Positions 19,575 through 31,874 of a DNA stretch of 64,000 nucleotides are shown here, piece by piece. A program made the translations under genes and the position numbers. The DNA comes from Sialis fuliginosa (taxonomy: Eukaryota > Arthropoda > Insecta > Megaloptera > Sialidae): assembly GCA_961205875.1 (NCBI GenBank), contig OY540810.1, positions 39,556,001 to 39,620,000 on the forward strand, in the 5' to 3' direction. The notes beneath the pieces are model-generated. The model ran no database searches. It had not been told where the DNA came from and saw only the letters and a list, made by a program, of their open reading frames with translations. Numbering within the stretch: the first letter of the stretch is position 1; the number at the start of each line of letters is the position of its first letter.

Positions 19575-19977
19575 TTGATAAGTGGATACGTATTAATTGA
19601 GAAGTGCCCATTTGAAATGACTCTAATACCTTCATCTGTAGAGCGTATCTAACGACAGAGAACATAGTATAAGAGTAGGTCTGTGAATATCGTATCTTTC
19701 GGTGGCCCTTTTACATTTCTGGGTCATCTCTCTAGTATCTGGTCCCACAAGATAGCATTAAGTGTACAGAGCGATGTACACGCAGCAGATCCGATTTCGC
19801 GTAAGGTCGTTTATCAAACGACAATCTATACGCTGATATTTTTATCGGTCTTGTTTTGATAGCTTAAAAATATGTTATGTATTTTGCGTAGTTTGTGATG
19901 CTTTTAAAGCTTACTTGGATTCCCAGTGGCGGGTCGTGGCCATATATTAATTTAAAAAGTAATTCTTTGTATACAAT
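19575..19977. other. Unassigned stretch
   Basis: Somewhat GC-richer around 19620-19800, but no recognisable feature. Confidence 0.35.
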
Positions 19978-20226
19978 CTGTACTAATATTATAAATGCGA
20001 AAATATTTCTGTCTGTATGTCTGTTTGTTATCTTTTCACGGTTGAACCGATCTTGATTAAATTTGGCAGAGAGATAGCTTGCATCCTGTCTAATTTGTTT
20101 CCCAAAAAATTGATTAGATAAAAAAAGGTGTGTGTTCTTTTTTTGTACGCGCGATATGTTACATTTTTTTGGCGTAGATATCTAGCGCGATATTCCACGC
20201 GAACGAAGTCGCAGGTAACAACTAGT
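19978..20226 (-). mobile_element. Short RTE-like retroelement copy (G type)
   Basis: Minus-strand head AACTAGTTGTTACCTGCGAC, TTCGTTCGCGTGGAATATCG, then GCTAGATATCTACGCC; tail AACCGTGAAAAGATAACAAA, CAGACATACAGACAG, AATATTAGTAC. About 250 bp, both ends recognisable, non-coding. Confidence 0.65.
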
Positions 20227-20364
20227 TATTGTATATTTATGTAGTTAGCAATTTGTTTAAATTCATTAACATCAGTCAGTGAATTATTTTTATTTTTATT
20301 GTTTAATATATAATATCATATGTTATCTGCTAATTCCGAATTTGGGGAAAACTACGGAGGTAAA

Positions 20365-20522
20365 ACTTTTTTCCGACTTGATTTAGTATTATCGTCACTG
20401 CTTATTCCTTATGTTACCTAACGTAAATCGGATTAGTGGTTCTTGAGTTATAAAAAGCGCACTAACGGACAGACAGACAGAGTGACGTTGGGCTTTATAT
20501 ACATATATTATTATTAAGGATA
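20365..20522 (+). mobile_element. Family E 3' fragment
   Basis: TTTTTCCGACTTGATTTAGT, ATTATCGTCACTGCTTA, GTAAATCGGATTAGTGGTTC, GCGCACTAACGGACAGAC, TTTATATACATATATTATT. Same order as the end of the copy at 27105-27962. Confidence 0.65.
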
Positions 20523-20870
20523 ACAAAAAAATATTTTCTTTGCTTATATAATATTCTTAATCAAACTATATTATTGTTTGTCTTTAATATTTCCAGTAAT
20601 AACATGTTTTTGGTGTTTATATTTTTATACGAGACGCCACTGCACATCCGTTTGTTGCCGATTCGATAAATATCTAAGTGGAAGTTATGTTTATGTAATG
20701 TTGGTTTCGCCGAATGCCCTATTAGTTTTTATTAATATTAGATTTTTGTATTGAAAAAGGTCTAAAATTATGGATAACTTCCTAGAGTTACAAACGAATG
20801 GATTATTGGCCCATTTAAAAAATATCTAAGATTTTTATTACATTACCTCTTGATAAAACATGATACATAT
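20523..20870. other. Unassigned stretch
   Basis: Nothing recognised. Confidence 0.35.
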
Positions 20871-21051
20871 TGGGTGTAAGCCGCGTTGATTTGGTCGTGT
20901 TATCGGCCAACGTTTCGTCACACATTGCAGTGGACATCTTCAGGGATCTTCTAAAAGTGAGTGGATTTTAGAAGAGTCCTGAAGATGTCCACTGCATTGT
21001 GTGACGAAACGTTGGACGATAACACCACCAAATGGACGCGGCTTACACCCA
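20871..21051. repeat. Family P palindrome, 181 bp almost fully self-paired
   Basis: Left arm TGGGTGTAAGCCGCGTTGAT...GCAGTGGACATCTTCAGG and right arm are inverse copies. Even the centre continues the pairing (ATCTTCTAAAA / TTTTAGAAGAG), leaving a loop of about 8-9 nt. Each arm holds CGAAACGTTGG and GAAGATGTCC. A related arrangement with an unpaired centre lies at 31362-31640, and a single arm at 15108-15235. Confidence 0.8.
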
Positions 21052-21285
21052 GAAGCCAAGATCACCGCGGATGTATTTTTTTCAAAAAATGTTTGTTTTT
21101 TATTTTTTAACAATGTCAGAGATCCTTAAGGAAAAATAAAAATTGACATTAAGTGTATCAGACCTGGCATTTTCCGGGGCCCCGCAACCACGCGTGAATT
21201 TTTTTGAATTTAATTATATTTTCAAAGATATTTAAAAAAAAAAAACAACAGAAAATATACGTCAGTTTTTTCGCAAATTTTATGG

Positions 21286-21730
21286 CACGCATAACTCGTC
21301 TGTAAGAGGGAGGGGTGACATCCCAAAATATTTATTTATTTCTAGATATCTCAAGAACGACACATGCTACGTTAAAATTTTATAGAATTTTTTTTGTAGA
21401 ACATTCTATAACGTTTGTTGTAAAATATTCCCTTACAAAGATTTATCTCAATTTGCTTTAAAATATCGTCATTTGTTTTTTTAAATTGCTATTTACGTCA
21501 ATTTGACGTTTTAAATATCATTTTGACGTTTGCATAAATTAAGATTTAGATTGAAATTGTCAACAAATTAAAAATAGAAAAATTTCGAACTAAAATTGTA
21601 TAAAAATTAAATGGTTAACCAATTCCAGGCAATTTATCTAAACACTATCGGTTTATATTTAAATTGTTCAATAATTAACTACCTTTGGTGAATTTTGCAC
21701 GAGGAAGCACTGTGCATTTACTTAGCAGAT
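21286..21730 (+). mobile_element. Family A copy lacking the 5' third
   Basis: Starts at CACGCATAACTCGTCTGTAA, where the other copies read CACGCATAACTCATGAACC, then jumps to GGGAGGGGTGACATCCC: an internal deletion of about 90 bp. It then runs to AGCACTGTGCATTTACTTAG. Two GTCA-TTTGAC units remain. Confidence 0.7.
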
Positions 21731-21735
21731 TTTTT

Positions 21736-22965
21736 TTAAATTTTACATATATTAATAAAGTACAAAGGATACCCCCCCCCCCCTCTCATAAGTTAAACGC
21801 TCGTTAGGGACTCCGAGAGTCAGGGCTCCATCTATTCTATTTTTATGATATCGCATTCCTACATAATATATAATATTCTTTTTTTTACATTTTTTATTTA
21901 TAAAGAACAGATCTCAGTGTATTTAGACTACATCAACAAAAATAAAAAACGTTTAGTATTTACATAAAATATGTAAAGTAGAGCACGTATTAATACGACA
22001 GCTGACATTCGGAATGTGTCGTCTTTGACACAAAAGCCGCTACTTTGTTGACAAGTTCTAAGAGGATATTGGAATTTTTTTCGGCACTTTGGAATCATAC
22101 ATAAAATCTCATTTTCCAGTTCGACAGACTATGTGATACAAATGGATTTGAGATCGGTCGGACATTGGCCGTTTAAATTGGAAGACAATAGATGGAAAGA
22201 CATTTTTAACAATGCTCTCATTTATTATATTATATAAAACGTCATTTATTTAAAAAATCATTTTTCATTCATAAAATAACGATATGTTGATTTTTTAATG
22301 TCATGGTATAATTTGTAACGTAATAAATTAGAACAATAACCCAGTGTAAGAATAACACAATAATAATTTATTATAGTAGGTGTACTTAAATACAAAAATA
22401 CCTTAATTACATTGAAGTATTATACAATTAGTTGATCTAAACGTAATCCAAAACATCAAAAACGAACCGTGCACTATTATAACAAATGTAAAAATCCAAA
22501 ATAACAATTATATAATTAAGGTAATACCAAAACACTATTTAAAAACTAATACTACGATTTAAAGTGTATCACAGAAATTAATGCTGATGTTCACCGAAAT
22601 AAATTAAATGACTAAATAAAGTTTAAAAATATAGACAGAGAACACACAATCAAGATTATACAATATAACACTTAGGAATCACGAATTTAAAAACTCAATC
22701 ACTGGAAGGATAGGTTAAAAGGAACTCCCGTGCAGTTATTATTGACTTGATTTTAGAACTCCGTAACTATGTATATCTCGTGTCGAAAGCCAAAATTGTA
22801 CTGTCATCTGTTGCTTACGTTTTCAAAATTGTTCAATTCCCCCCTCTACGGGGTTACGTGCGTATTTATTGTATGCGGAACTTCTAGTTAGATAATATTG
22901 TTATAAATTAATTTATTTTTTTGTAAACATTTGAAGTTTTTCATTGATATTCAGAACCTAATGAC
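21736..22965. other. Unassigned stretch, 1.2 kb
   Basis: A run of C lies at about 21771-21782. Otherwise AT-rich DNA with no repeat partner in the window, no frame over 60 codons and no splice-like exon pattern I could defend. Confidence 0.35.
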
Positions 22966-24235
22966 ACAGAAGGTACCTACACCAGGCTTGGTCGCTTTAA
23001 GAGCAAGATATACATTTTTTGTGATTGATGGGCTTCTTTTTGTAATTCTCATGAACTCATGTTATGTACATATTAATATCTAATAATATCAAAGTACGTT
23101 TTTTGCTTCCTCGAAATATCGAAGATACGAGAAGCTTTGTGATCGTTTTAGATTGAGACAAAAAAAATGTTCTCCGATTTCAAAATTTTAAATTGATCTT
23201 TCCATTTCACGTCAAGACAAACACTTTTCATTCCGTGTCTGTCTGTCTGTCTGTCCCCTGAATCCTTGTCACACGCATATTTCATGAATCACTGAACCGA
23301 TATTGTTGAAACTTGGTCGGATGGTGGGATCTGGCTTGAGGACGGTCCCATTTCAAAATCGTGTGTAAGGGGGAGGGGTGACATCCCAAAATAATTATTT
23401 TTTCAAGTATCTCAAGAAGTACACATGTTATGTGAAAATTTTATAGAATATTTTTTGTAGAGCATTAAATTTCCTATAATATGGGTCTACAACGTTTGTT
23501 GTAAAATATTCCCTTACAAAAAAGATATATCTCAACTTATTTTAAAAAATTGTGTTTTGTTTTTCTAAATTGATATTTGCTTGGATATATTAAATGTCAT
23601 TTTGACGTTTGCGTAACTCTATATAGATTTAGATTGAAACTGTCAAAAAATTAAAAATATACGAAAAAATAATCAGGTGTATCTTAAGAAAAATTTCGAA
23701 GTAATATTTTTTAGTAATATTATATAAAAATTAAATGGTTAACCAATTCCAGGTAATTTATCTAAACACTATCGGTTTTTATTAATTGGTGAATTTAGCA
23801 CGAGGAAGCACTGTGCATTTACTTAGCAGATGTTTTGTAAAATTACTTATATTATTTTTTATGTTTTTTTTTCTGGATAAAGTAAAACCATCAATGGACA
23901 CCCAGTGATGGACACTAGTTAATGATTACAAAATGATAAGTACTACGACACAAAAGTAATAAAATAAAGAATCATAAAATTTGAAACAATTTAAAGCAGA
24001 TGCTATGATAATATAATAATTAATAGATTACACTAATAATTAGTTTAAATATCCACCATATTAACACCCATTGGCCAATTTCATCAAATTAAGCTGTCAA
24101 ATTAAGTGTCTATAGATTATGATTCAATAATTGCAGTAATTAAATAGATAATAACAAGTATTTATAATTTAGTATATTTAATTAAACAAGTGTCCAACAC
24201 TGGAGTACTATCCAAGACTGGTGCCATTACTTTGT
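22966..24235 (-). mobile_element. Family C copy interrupted by an A element
   Basis: C landmarks run from AGAAGGTACCTACACCAGGC to GTACTATCCAAGACTGGTGC...CATTACTTTGT. They match 18460-19037 except that an A element (23104-23832) sits in the T-rich stretch that in the other copy reads CAAATATAGTTTTTTTAAAA. The A insertion is therefore younger than this C copy. Confidence 0.75.
23104..23832 (+). mobile_element. Family A copy nested in C
   Basis: TGCTTCCTCGAAATATCGAA to TTTACTTAGCAGATG, 729 bp, with a single minisatellite unit (TTAAATGTCATTTTGACGTT). T-runs flank both ends (ACGTTTT and TTTTGTA), which suggests insertion into a T-run with a short TTTT duplication. Confidence 0.8.
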
Positions 24236-25899
24236 AAGAATGTCAAAATAATTAAGAATAGTTCTAATTACTCTATTTACTAATGTGTTTGTAATAAATG
24301 TTCTGTAATAAAGTAGAAAAGTATTAGAAATTATAGCATTCTTTTTTATTATCTCTCTGTAATTTCATTAAATGAACAAGATTGATAGCAAAAATATAAA
24401 ACAATAAGTATTGATCGATAATATAATATACATTTTCTTCATCACATCTTAAGAGTATTGAGAAAATACAGTTGTATGTAATAAAAACGTAAGGTATATT
24501 GTATTTCTACACTTCACAATTGAAGGACAGAGAGTTTTACTGCTCCCTGATGAATGTTACATAAAATCTACAATATATTCCAGTGCTTCTAAAACTTTCG
24601 AAGTACACTTCACATTCGTATCAAGTTTAAATTTCATATGTAGTTAGAGTAGGTCAGGGTTAGTAAGAAAAAAAATATCTTAGCTGCGGTAAAATGGTTA
24701 AAGGGGGTGAAATACCCCTGTTAAAATGTGCAAAATAATCGCATATTTCAAATAACTCTGAAACAAATAAATTTTTTTTAAATCTATAATCCAAATTTTC
24801 ATGATTTTTTTATAGTATTTTGAACCCACGCCATTATTTATTTAAGATTTTTTTCTATTAACTAAATTTAATTATACAGTTGTCAATAGTATTTCAAATA
24901 TATAAGACATATTGCACAAAAAAACCTAACCTACCCTCTCACCCCTCCCAACATAACCTCTAGCGCCTGTACTATATTACTGAAATACTTAAATATTATT
25001 TCAATAAAAATATTAAAATAAGTTATTTATAGTAAAGCAATAAATAATCAGTAATTTTATTAATAATTTTCATGAAAATTTTTATATTGAATTGCTATAA
25101 ATGTGGCTCTAACTGTGAGTATCCACTCATCTTTAAAAAAATACATTACAATAAAAATGTCGTTCTTAAAAATCAATGTCTTAAATCAAATTTATTTTTT
25201 ATTTCCTATATAATTTTTAACTTTGTCCTTTGCTTTCCTTCTGTCTTTGTTTACTATTCTTAATCAGATTTTCATTCTTTTAAATATCAAACATCAATAT
25301 TTATATTGCTTGAAAACACAATATTTAATATCAAATAATACATATTTTATTATATTTTCTTTTGAATTATTCAGAATTAAACTACATCACTTTATAGGAA
25401 TTTTTGAAGTGAAATTTTTTTAGCGAGACAAGTGAACTTGGAAATACGATAAATTATTCAAAAATACAACACGTTATAAACAAATAATCCAATATGAAAC
25501 GCTACGGAAGAGAGCGATGAGTAGATGTATAAGTAAAAGATGGATGAGAAGCGCAACAACGAGTTTAGGTTAGGTGTTGATACATATCAGCTTCTGTGTG
25601 CTATGTGATTTATACGTTAAAATAATAAAATTATTATATATGTTTAGTTTTATTTATTTAATTCGTATGGTTAATGAAAATTAAATAAGTTTCACTTCAA
25701 CCGTGGGTGAGCCATAGACTCCTTTTTTTATTGTTGATTATTTTTTATTGTGCAACTAACTTCATGCGTTACGTGACAGACAAGTCTATTTATTTATAGC
25801 AATTTCTACAATACAATGGAAACAAAAACACTCTACTACAGTGTAAAGAAAAAGTCCAATAATTTTTAACAACACACTTTGCAATTACATTTATAAAAA
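24236..25899. other. Unassigned stretch, 1.7 kb
   Basis: Low complexity and very AT-rich. Two overlapping open frames (25072-25263, 25223-25423) are dominated by F/I/L/Y/N, as random AT-rich DNA gives. A pyrimidine-rich CCTAACCTACCCTCTCACCC stretch occurs near 24925. No repeat partner seen. Confidence 0.35.
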
Positions 25900-26502
25900 C
25901 ATCTGCAAAATAAATGCAAAGTGCTTCCTCGTGCTGAATTGACACATCTGATTATTTTTTCGTATATTTTTAATTTTTTGACAATTTCAATCTAAATCTA
26001 AATTTATGCAAACGTCAAAATAAAATTTAATACGTCAAAATAAATATCAAATGACAATTTTTTAAAGCAAATTGAGTTAAATCTTTACAAGGGAATACTT
26101 TACAACAAACATTGTAGACCTATATTATAGGAAATTGAATGCTCTACAAAAAAGATTCTATAAAATTTTCACGTAACATGTGTCGTCCTTGAGATATATT
26201 GAAAAAATACATATTTTGGGATGTCACCTCTTCCACTTCCACACAGTTTTGATAATTTTGAAATGGGACCATCTTCAAGCCAAACTCAACCATCAAACCA
26301 AGTTTCATTAATATCATAGTTCATGAGTTATACGTATGACAACGATTCAGGGGACAAACACACAGACAGACAGATAGACACGGAACGTAACGTAAAGTGT
26401 TTGTCTTGACCTGAAACGGAAAGATCAATTAAAAATTTTGAAATCGGAGAACAATTTTTTTATCTCATTTTAAAACGATCACAAAGCTTCTCGTATATTG
26501 CG
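25900..26502 (-). mobile_element. Family A copy, diverged
   Basis: CATCTGCAAAATAAATGCAA, AGTGCTTCCTCGTGCTGAAT, then directly to the GATTATTTTTTCG block (the AACCATTTAATT segment is deleted). It ends ACAAAGCTTCTCGTATATTG. Older than the other copies by eye. Confidence 0.7.
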
Positions 26503-26911
26503 TAGATGTAAAACTTATGTTTTTACCAATCGATCTTAATCAAACATAATATTGAAAAAAACTCGCAAGATGCTACATATAGTGTCAAGTAGAAAATTTT
26601 CAAATGTCTACTTTAATATAAAATATTTGACAGACTGAAACGTAGTTTATTTTTATAGATGACATCACATGAGTTCGTTCAGAAGGGTACGGAAATATAC
26701 TTGGTTATATTCTAGATGAAATATTCTTCAATTCGTCTACTAGTCACTTCGATCCACTATCAATATATGATGCTGTATAGAAATGCATACATATATGGTG
26801 CCTTTAAGATTGACTACTATCAACTATTAAATAATGTTTAAAACTTATCTTTTATACATAAATTGTTCTAAGCTCGTATTTCTTTTTCCCATATCTTGTG
26901 GATTCTTTAAA
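26503..26911. other. Unassigned stretch
   Basis: Nothing recognised. Confidence 0.35.
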
Positions 26912-27079
26912 AAAATAATCAGGTGCGTCTTAAGAAAAATTTCGAACTAATGTTTTTTAGTAAAATTGTATAAAAATTAAATACCAGGCAATTTATTGGT
27001 TTTAATTTAAATTGTTTTATAATTAACTACCTTTGGTGAATTTAGTACGAGGAAGCACTGTGCATTTACTTGGCAGATG
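26912..27079 (+). mobile_element. Family A 3' fragment
   Basis: ATAATCAGGTGCGTCTTAAG to CATTTACTTGGCAGATG, the last ~170 bp of an A element. Confidence 0.7.
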
Positions 27080-27104
27080 TTTTTTAAGTCGGTGTCAAGA
27101 AAAA

Positions 27105-27962
27105 TAATTAAAACCGACCCGCGCGGCTTAGCCCACTTGGACTACTGAATTACTGTTTAGGATTTATGAAAAAGATATTTGAATTAAGTACAAACACGAT
27201 TAATTATTATCGTAATAATAACTAATCAAAACCTAACGTACCTAAAAAAAAAATCAGAACAAAAATTACAAATAATTTTTATTCTGTTTAAATTTAAAAG
27301 TTAATAATTGAAAACAAAATAAACAACTGTCGGCCGAGCGAAGAATCCTTCCTCTCCCCGCGACACTTCATCGCAGTTCGCGCGAATTGCCGCAAATAAT
27401 ATGTTATTGTATGTATATTTCACGTTATTTCCTAAATCAAAAGACCAAATTGGATTCTGTAAAGGGTAAATTATACCTACATTAAGTACTTATGACGATG
27501 AAATCATTTATTTCGATAAGGATTAATGTTTTGCAGGTCATAAGTCCACGTAAAAAAAACCGAAATATTTTAAATTTTCTTTGTAACATAAAAGCAGTCA
27601 TTGTGGCTTAAATATAAAAGTTAGACATATGGTGTCGCTAACTTTATTGTAGATCTTTTGATTGTACACAATTCTTTAATACATTATTTTGTTCAATATT
27701 GAACGGTTTAGACAGCGTATTGAAAATAGCGCGCCGACGGCAAATTTTTTTCCGACTTGATTTACTATTATCGTCACTGCTTAGTTGTTATGTTACCTAA
27801 CGTAACAAAATATAGCCTATAACCTGGCCAGAGAATGTACCAATGAATTAAAAATAAACCACGTAAATCGGATAAGTGGTTCTCGAGCATGGTAAGCGCA
27901 CTAACGGACAGACATACAGATATTGAGCTTTATATATATTATTAAGGATACCTAGCAGATAG
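27105..27962 (+). mobile_element. Family E, longest copy (~860 bp)
   Basis: Head AACCGACCCGCGCGGCTTAG, then AACAAAATAAACAACTGTCG, GCAGTTCGCGCGAATTGCCG, TTGGATTCTGTAAAGGGTAA, GGTCATAAGTCCACGT, AACATAAAAGCAGTCATTGT, AATATTGAACGGTTTAGACA, and tail CACTAACGGACAGACATAC plus a TATATATTATTAAGGATA end. Head and tail are RTE/SINE-like. It supplies the empty site for the insertion at 57491-58237: TTCTTTAATACATTATTTTG near 27672. Confidence 0.75.
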
Positions 27963-28530
27963 CGTAAGCTGGGAGCTATAAATATAACTATTTCTACAAC
28001 TATTAAAATTTCAACAAGAAACCAAACATATATGTCACCCTAAATCAATCGCACACGTACCAAATTTTCAGTACCACTGGAACACGTGCGCGGGAGTGAT
28101 ATATTTGAATCACGTACAAACACACATCTATATATGTACAGATATCGCTTTAAAAGTTCTGTTCGCGGGTCTTAGCGCTTCCCGCGGGACAATTGCAAAA
28201 CATGGACCGCCCATTCTGCATACGCGGGCGCTATGATCGATAGCCTGCTTTACATTTTTATACAATACATATCATTGTTGTACTTGTACATGTGTCTGCA
28301 GATGACTTTATTGTAAGCGGCTGTTGTTATTTATTGGGTTGGACATGTGTGAGTCGAAAGTGTTGAAATGGATTTAGAATGAGATTTAATTGGGCATTAG
28401 GTGAAGAAAAGATGAATGATTTTATTATGTCTGGTATTACAGATAAGTTAATAAAAAGGATCAGGGTCCATATGGTGGGTTTTTAACCCTAAGACGCTGT
28501 ATGTTCTTAACTATTTATATGTGAGGTAAA
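27963..28530. other. Unassigned stretch
   Basis: Includes a GC-richer part (28150-28245, GCGCTTCCCGCGGGACAATT, TACGCGGGCGCTATG) with no repeat partner and no frame. Confidence 0.35.
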
Positions 28531-28538
28531 GTCATTAC

Positions 28539-28781
28539 TAGAGATTGGAAAAATAGTTTTTCAACTATTGCGTAAAAATGTATTTATTGTTTTCAGAAAA
28601 CTGGTTTGATTGAACACAATTTGAAATCAACTATTTTTAAACTATTTGTGACACTTTTTACTGCTTCGTTTGCACTAATTATTATTAAATCATAAAAAAA
28701 ACTATTTATCAACAATTTTTCGAAAAAAAATTTAACTAGTAACTATTTCATTGAAAATAACAACTATTTTTCCAATCTCTA
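28539..28781. mobile_element. 243-bp hAT-type MITE with perfect 8-bp TSD
   Basis: TIRs TAGAGATTGGAAAAATAGTT are perfect over 20 bp at both ends. GTCATTAC is duplicated exactly at 28531-28538 and 28782-28789. An 8-bp TSD and TAGAG start fit the hAT superfamily. The interior repeats AACTATTT in several places and codes for nothing. Confidence 0.9.
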
Positions 28782-28789
28782 GTCATTAC

Positions 28790-29482
28790 ACATATGAAAA
28801 TATGTGTAACATATTCTTTAATCTTTTTGAATACTTTTTAATATATGAAAAATTTCAATGGGATTTGTCAAAAATAAAACTCATCTTTGTATTACATATA
28901 AATATTAGTTTTCTAATGTCTTAATGTCAAAAACATAATACATATTCGTAGAATAACTAATTTGACAATTTGAATTTAGTTGCATTTGTTTTCAAGGCTT
29001 AATTAAAGTATTAATTACTATTTAAAAATTTAATTTTGAGAATGGTTTTCACCCCTTCAATAGCTGTTTAGGCGCGTACAAATAATAAATGTCCCTTAGG
29101 TTCTATTGAACTACAAATGTACCAAGTCTCAAAATTAGTGAGATAATACTCGCAACATTTACTTTTTAGACGATAATAGTTACAAAATTTCAAATATTTC
29201 TAAAACCCCTAACCCGATTATCACCAAAATCAACAAGTCTGGAGTACTCACTATCGCAAACATTTACCCCAAAAATAATTCAAATCGGTGCATTTTTACA
29301 GTAGTTAACGTGAACGAAAGTAAATTCTACATCCAGACGCATAGACACACGCACAGCCGCCATGCGGAAAAAACACTTTTCTTTACTTTTTGAAGTTAGT
29401 ACAATCAGAATCTGTCATTATCTCGGACACCATTTTTCAACGGTATTACAATACTTCCATTTCCTTCGGAACATGGAAGTAA
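28790..29482 (-). mobile_element. Family D copy (variant 3' end)
   Basis: Runs inverse, ending at 29482 with TTCCTTCGGAACATGGAAGT. Contains CAATCAGAATCTGTCATT, GCATTTTTACAGTAGTTAAC, TCTGGAGTACTCACTATC, ACCCCTAACCCGATTATCAC. Its 3' region (AAAAATTTCAATGGGATTTG, ATAAAACTCATCTTTGTATT) matches the copy at 50640 rather than those at 36638 and 45534. Confidence 0.75.
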
Positions 29483-29628
29483 TAGAATACTTTTCATAAT
29501 TCATATAAATTCAAGCACCTGTATGCAAAACAACAAATTGAAAATAAAATTCTACAAAATTATAGTGTCACATATAGCAGCACATTTTAATTATTTATAA
29601 ACTTCACAATACTTTCCCAAATAACACA

Positions 29629-30437
29629 TAGGGGAATGTATGGTATATTGGACCACCCTTATATTTCGAAAAGTAGTTTTCCGATTTCTTAAATGGCAAC
29701 ACCGTGCGATAGGCGCCTAAATTTATTGCATATCGGTTATATTGTTTTCCTTGACAAGTTGAATGTTATTGTTTTATTTCCGCAAATGCAAATAAAATAA
29801 ATGATTTTTGATGTAATTTTGAGTGATTCGTGCTAAGGGTGTAGTTAGTACAAAGGTAAACATACAGCGTTTTTAATTTATAGTTTGCAGCAGCAATTTA
29901 TCAACAAACGATTGGCGGCTTTGATAGGTTAGATTTTTTTCTGACTTTTCACACTGTTGGTTAACATGGACCGCACGTAATTACCATAACTGGAATCATG
30001 AAACTTGTACTAATAATCCTAACATATGTGATGATTGTCTTTCTTGAATAATTTAAATGAAATAATGTAACGAAACTGATTTCATATGGTTTTTTGTTTT
30101 AATACTTATGATAAATAACTGTTTGATAGTCTGTAATTCATAAATATATATTATATTTTGTTTACAGGTATATTTTAGTTAAGATTCTATTTAAGTCCAA
30201 ATTAGCAACCCCGTGGTACAATTTACAATACCGGTTGGCTAAATTGAAACAAAGCTCTGATCTTACATTTTGTTGATTTCTGTCGAGTTTATAATAATTA
30301 TGATGATTAATACTTAATCAAAATAAAATCTATAAACTTCTGTTTAATTTCATAAAAAATAATTTGTCTAAACCTAAAACTAATATACTAAATATCTTAA
30401 TTAAAAAAAGTGGTCGAAATTAACCGACTTTGCCCTA
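29629..30437 (-). mobile_element. TIR element I, copy 2 (uninterrupted)
   Basis: TAGGGGAATGTATGGTATAT at the left and the inverse of TAGGGCAAAGTCGGTTAATT at the right. 809 bp, no frame. It lacks both insertions of the copy at 5161-7306 and so shows their empty sites. Confidence 0.8.
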
Positions 30438-31361
30438 CATATAGAGACATACATACATATGTACATTTACATTTCCAAATGAAAATGGAAAAATCTTCAA
30501 AGTAAAAAACCGTGTCTCCACATAACATTTTGCTGGACGATTGCATATATTCTCGTCCATGAATATTCAAATTGATGGGTTACTCTTCGCATATTTCTCT
30601 TAAAATTTCACAGAATGTGTCCTTGCATATATTATCCATTAAAATATAACCGAAAAACTTTATAATCTAATCGTTAAGTCAAAAGATAAAATATGTTTTA
30701 ATTATATGAAAATATTCGTTTCATTAAAATATGATAATAAGTTTACAAGTTTTAAAGCTTACTATATGAATCTTGGCTTCTGAGTACAAGTTGCGTCGAT
30801 ATATATTGCCATTCTATCATAGTCCTCGGTCGCGCCTTTAAATTTTGAAATAAAATATACTCTTCTGAAACTTCGTAAGTGGATTCATTTTGGCGTAACC
30901 TACAAACATTGTCAATTTAACGATGTATAGGAAATTTACGAATAACCCTTTCTTTTTTACTTGAATTACAAGATCGGGAAATATATTGACCTACAAAAAT
31001 ATTGGGGCATTTAGCGAGACCTACACCCTCAACATGTCAAATTCATGATGTTATGTAATTTATAAATAACCGGCTGATTTTTGCACAATTGCTAGATAAA
31101 TAATAGTAAAATGTTATGGTTATACTGGCCTACAAAAATCAAGGGTCTTTTGCCCTGACTCACGCCCTAAACATGTCAATTTCAAGGGGTGTTGTTTATT
31201 TAAAAATACTTGTAGGTCATGAAAACCACATGATCTATAAGTTTCGAAAAAGCTCAAAAACGTTGACAAATAGAACAACCATACCCTGCTTAATTTCAGA
31301 AGCCAGGATTCATATGAAAATAAACAAACTTATTAAAAGGATAATATTAAAAAATACAAGT
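30438..31361. other. Unassigned stretch with a weak duplication
   Basis: 30988-31050 (GACCTACAAAAATATTGGGG ... CCTCAACATGTCAAATTC) and 31127-31185 (GGCCTACAAAAATCAAGGGT ... CCTAAACATGTCAATTTC) look like diverged tandem copies about 140 bp apart. Otherwise nothing. Confidence 0.4.
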
Positions 31362-31640
31362 CTTGAGGCTTCCGCGGTGATCTTGATATGGATCTTGGCT
31401 TCTAGGTGTAAACCGCGTCGGTCTGGTCGTGTTTTCGGCCAACGTTTCATCACACATTGCAGTGGACATCTTCAGAGCACGAGGGCATAGGCTCGAGCGC
31501 GCACCAATCAGGTGTGTCCGAGCCACCACTGACCGCTGCCCGAACCAGTATTTAACGATGTCCACAGCAATATGTGACAAAACGTTGGCCGATAACACGA
31601 CCAAACCGACGCGACTTACACCCAGAAGCCACGATACAAT
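31362..31640. repeat. Family P inverted pair with unpaired centre
   Basis: Left arm 31362-31477 (GAGGCTTCCGCGGTGATCTT, GGCCAACGTTTCATCACACA) and right arm about 31553-31640 (ACGTTGGCCGATAACACGAC, GACTTACACCCAGAAGCC) are inverse copies. They are separated by a GC-richer centre (CGAGGGCATAGGCTCGAGCG, CCACTGACCGCTGCCCG) absent from the copy at 20871. The long open frames here are palindromic shadows. Confidence 0.7.
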
Positions 31641-31874
31641 ATTAAAAAATGCCTGAATACTTTAACTTATATATTGTACCACTAAAATAGTGAATGTATG
31701 TACTTATGTACATTATTGTACATGCGTTAGAAGTTATACTTATTTGACTTGATTGAAAAACAACTGATGAGACTAGTAGTGACATCTAGCGAGAAAATGC
31801 AAAAATAATAACTGTTTCACTGACTATATTAACAAAAATCTGTATTATCTACATATGTGTAGTATATAGATATG

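Noticed and set aside
17975..19657. 33-bp similarity between 17975-18007 and 19627-19657 as a TSD of one giant insertion
   Set aside because: Too diverged and too long for a TSD, and the intervening elements have their own boundaries.
25072..25423. Two overlapping hydrophobic frames that look membrane-like
   Set aside because: F/I/L/Y/N enrichment is what very AT-rich noncoding DNA encodes.
31116..31490. Longest open frame, 124 codons
   Set aside because: Its last third lies in the P inverted repeat and is also open on the other strand there; the rest has no motif.
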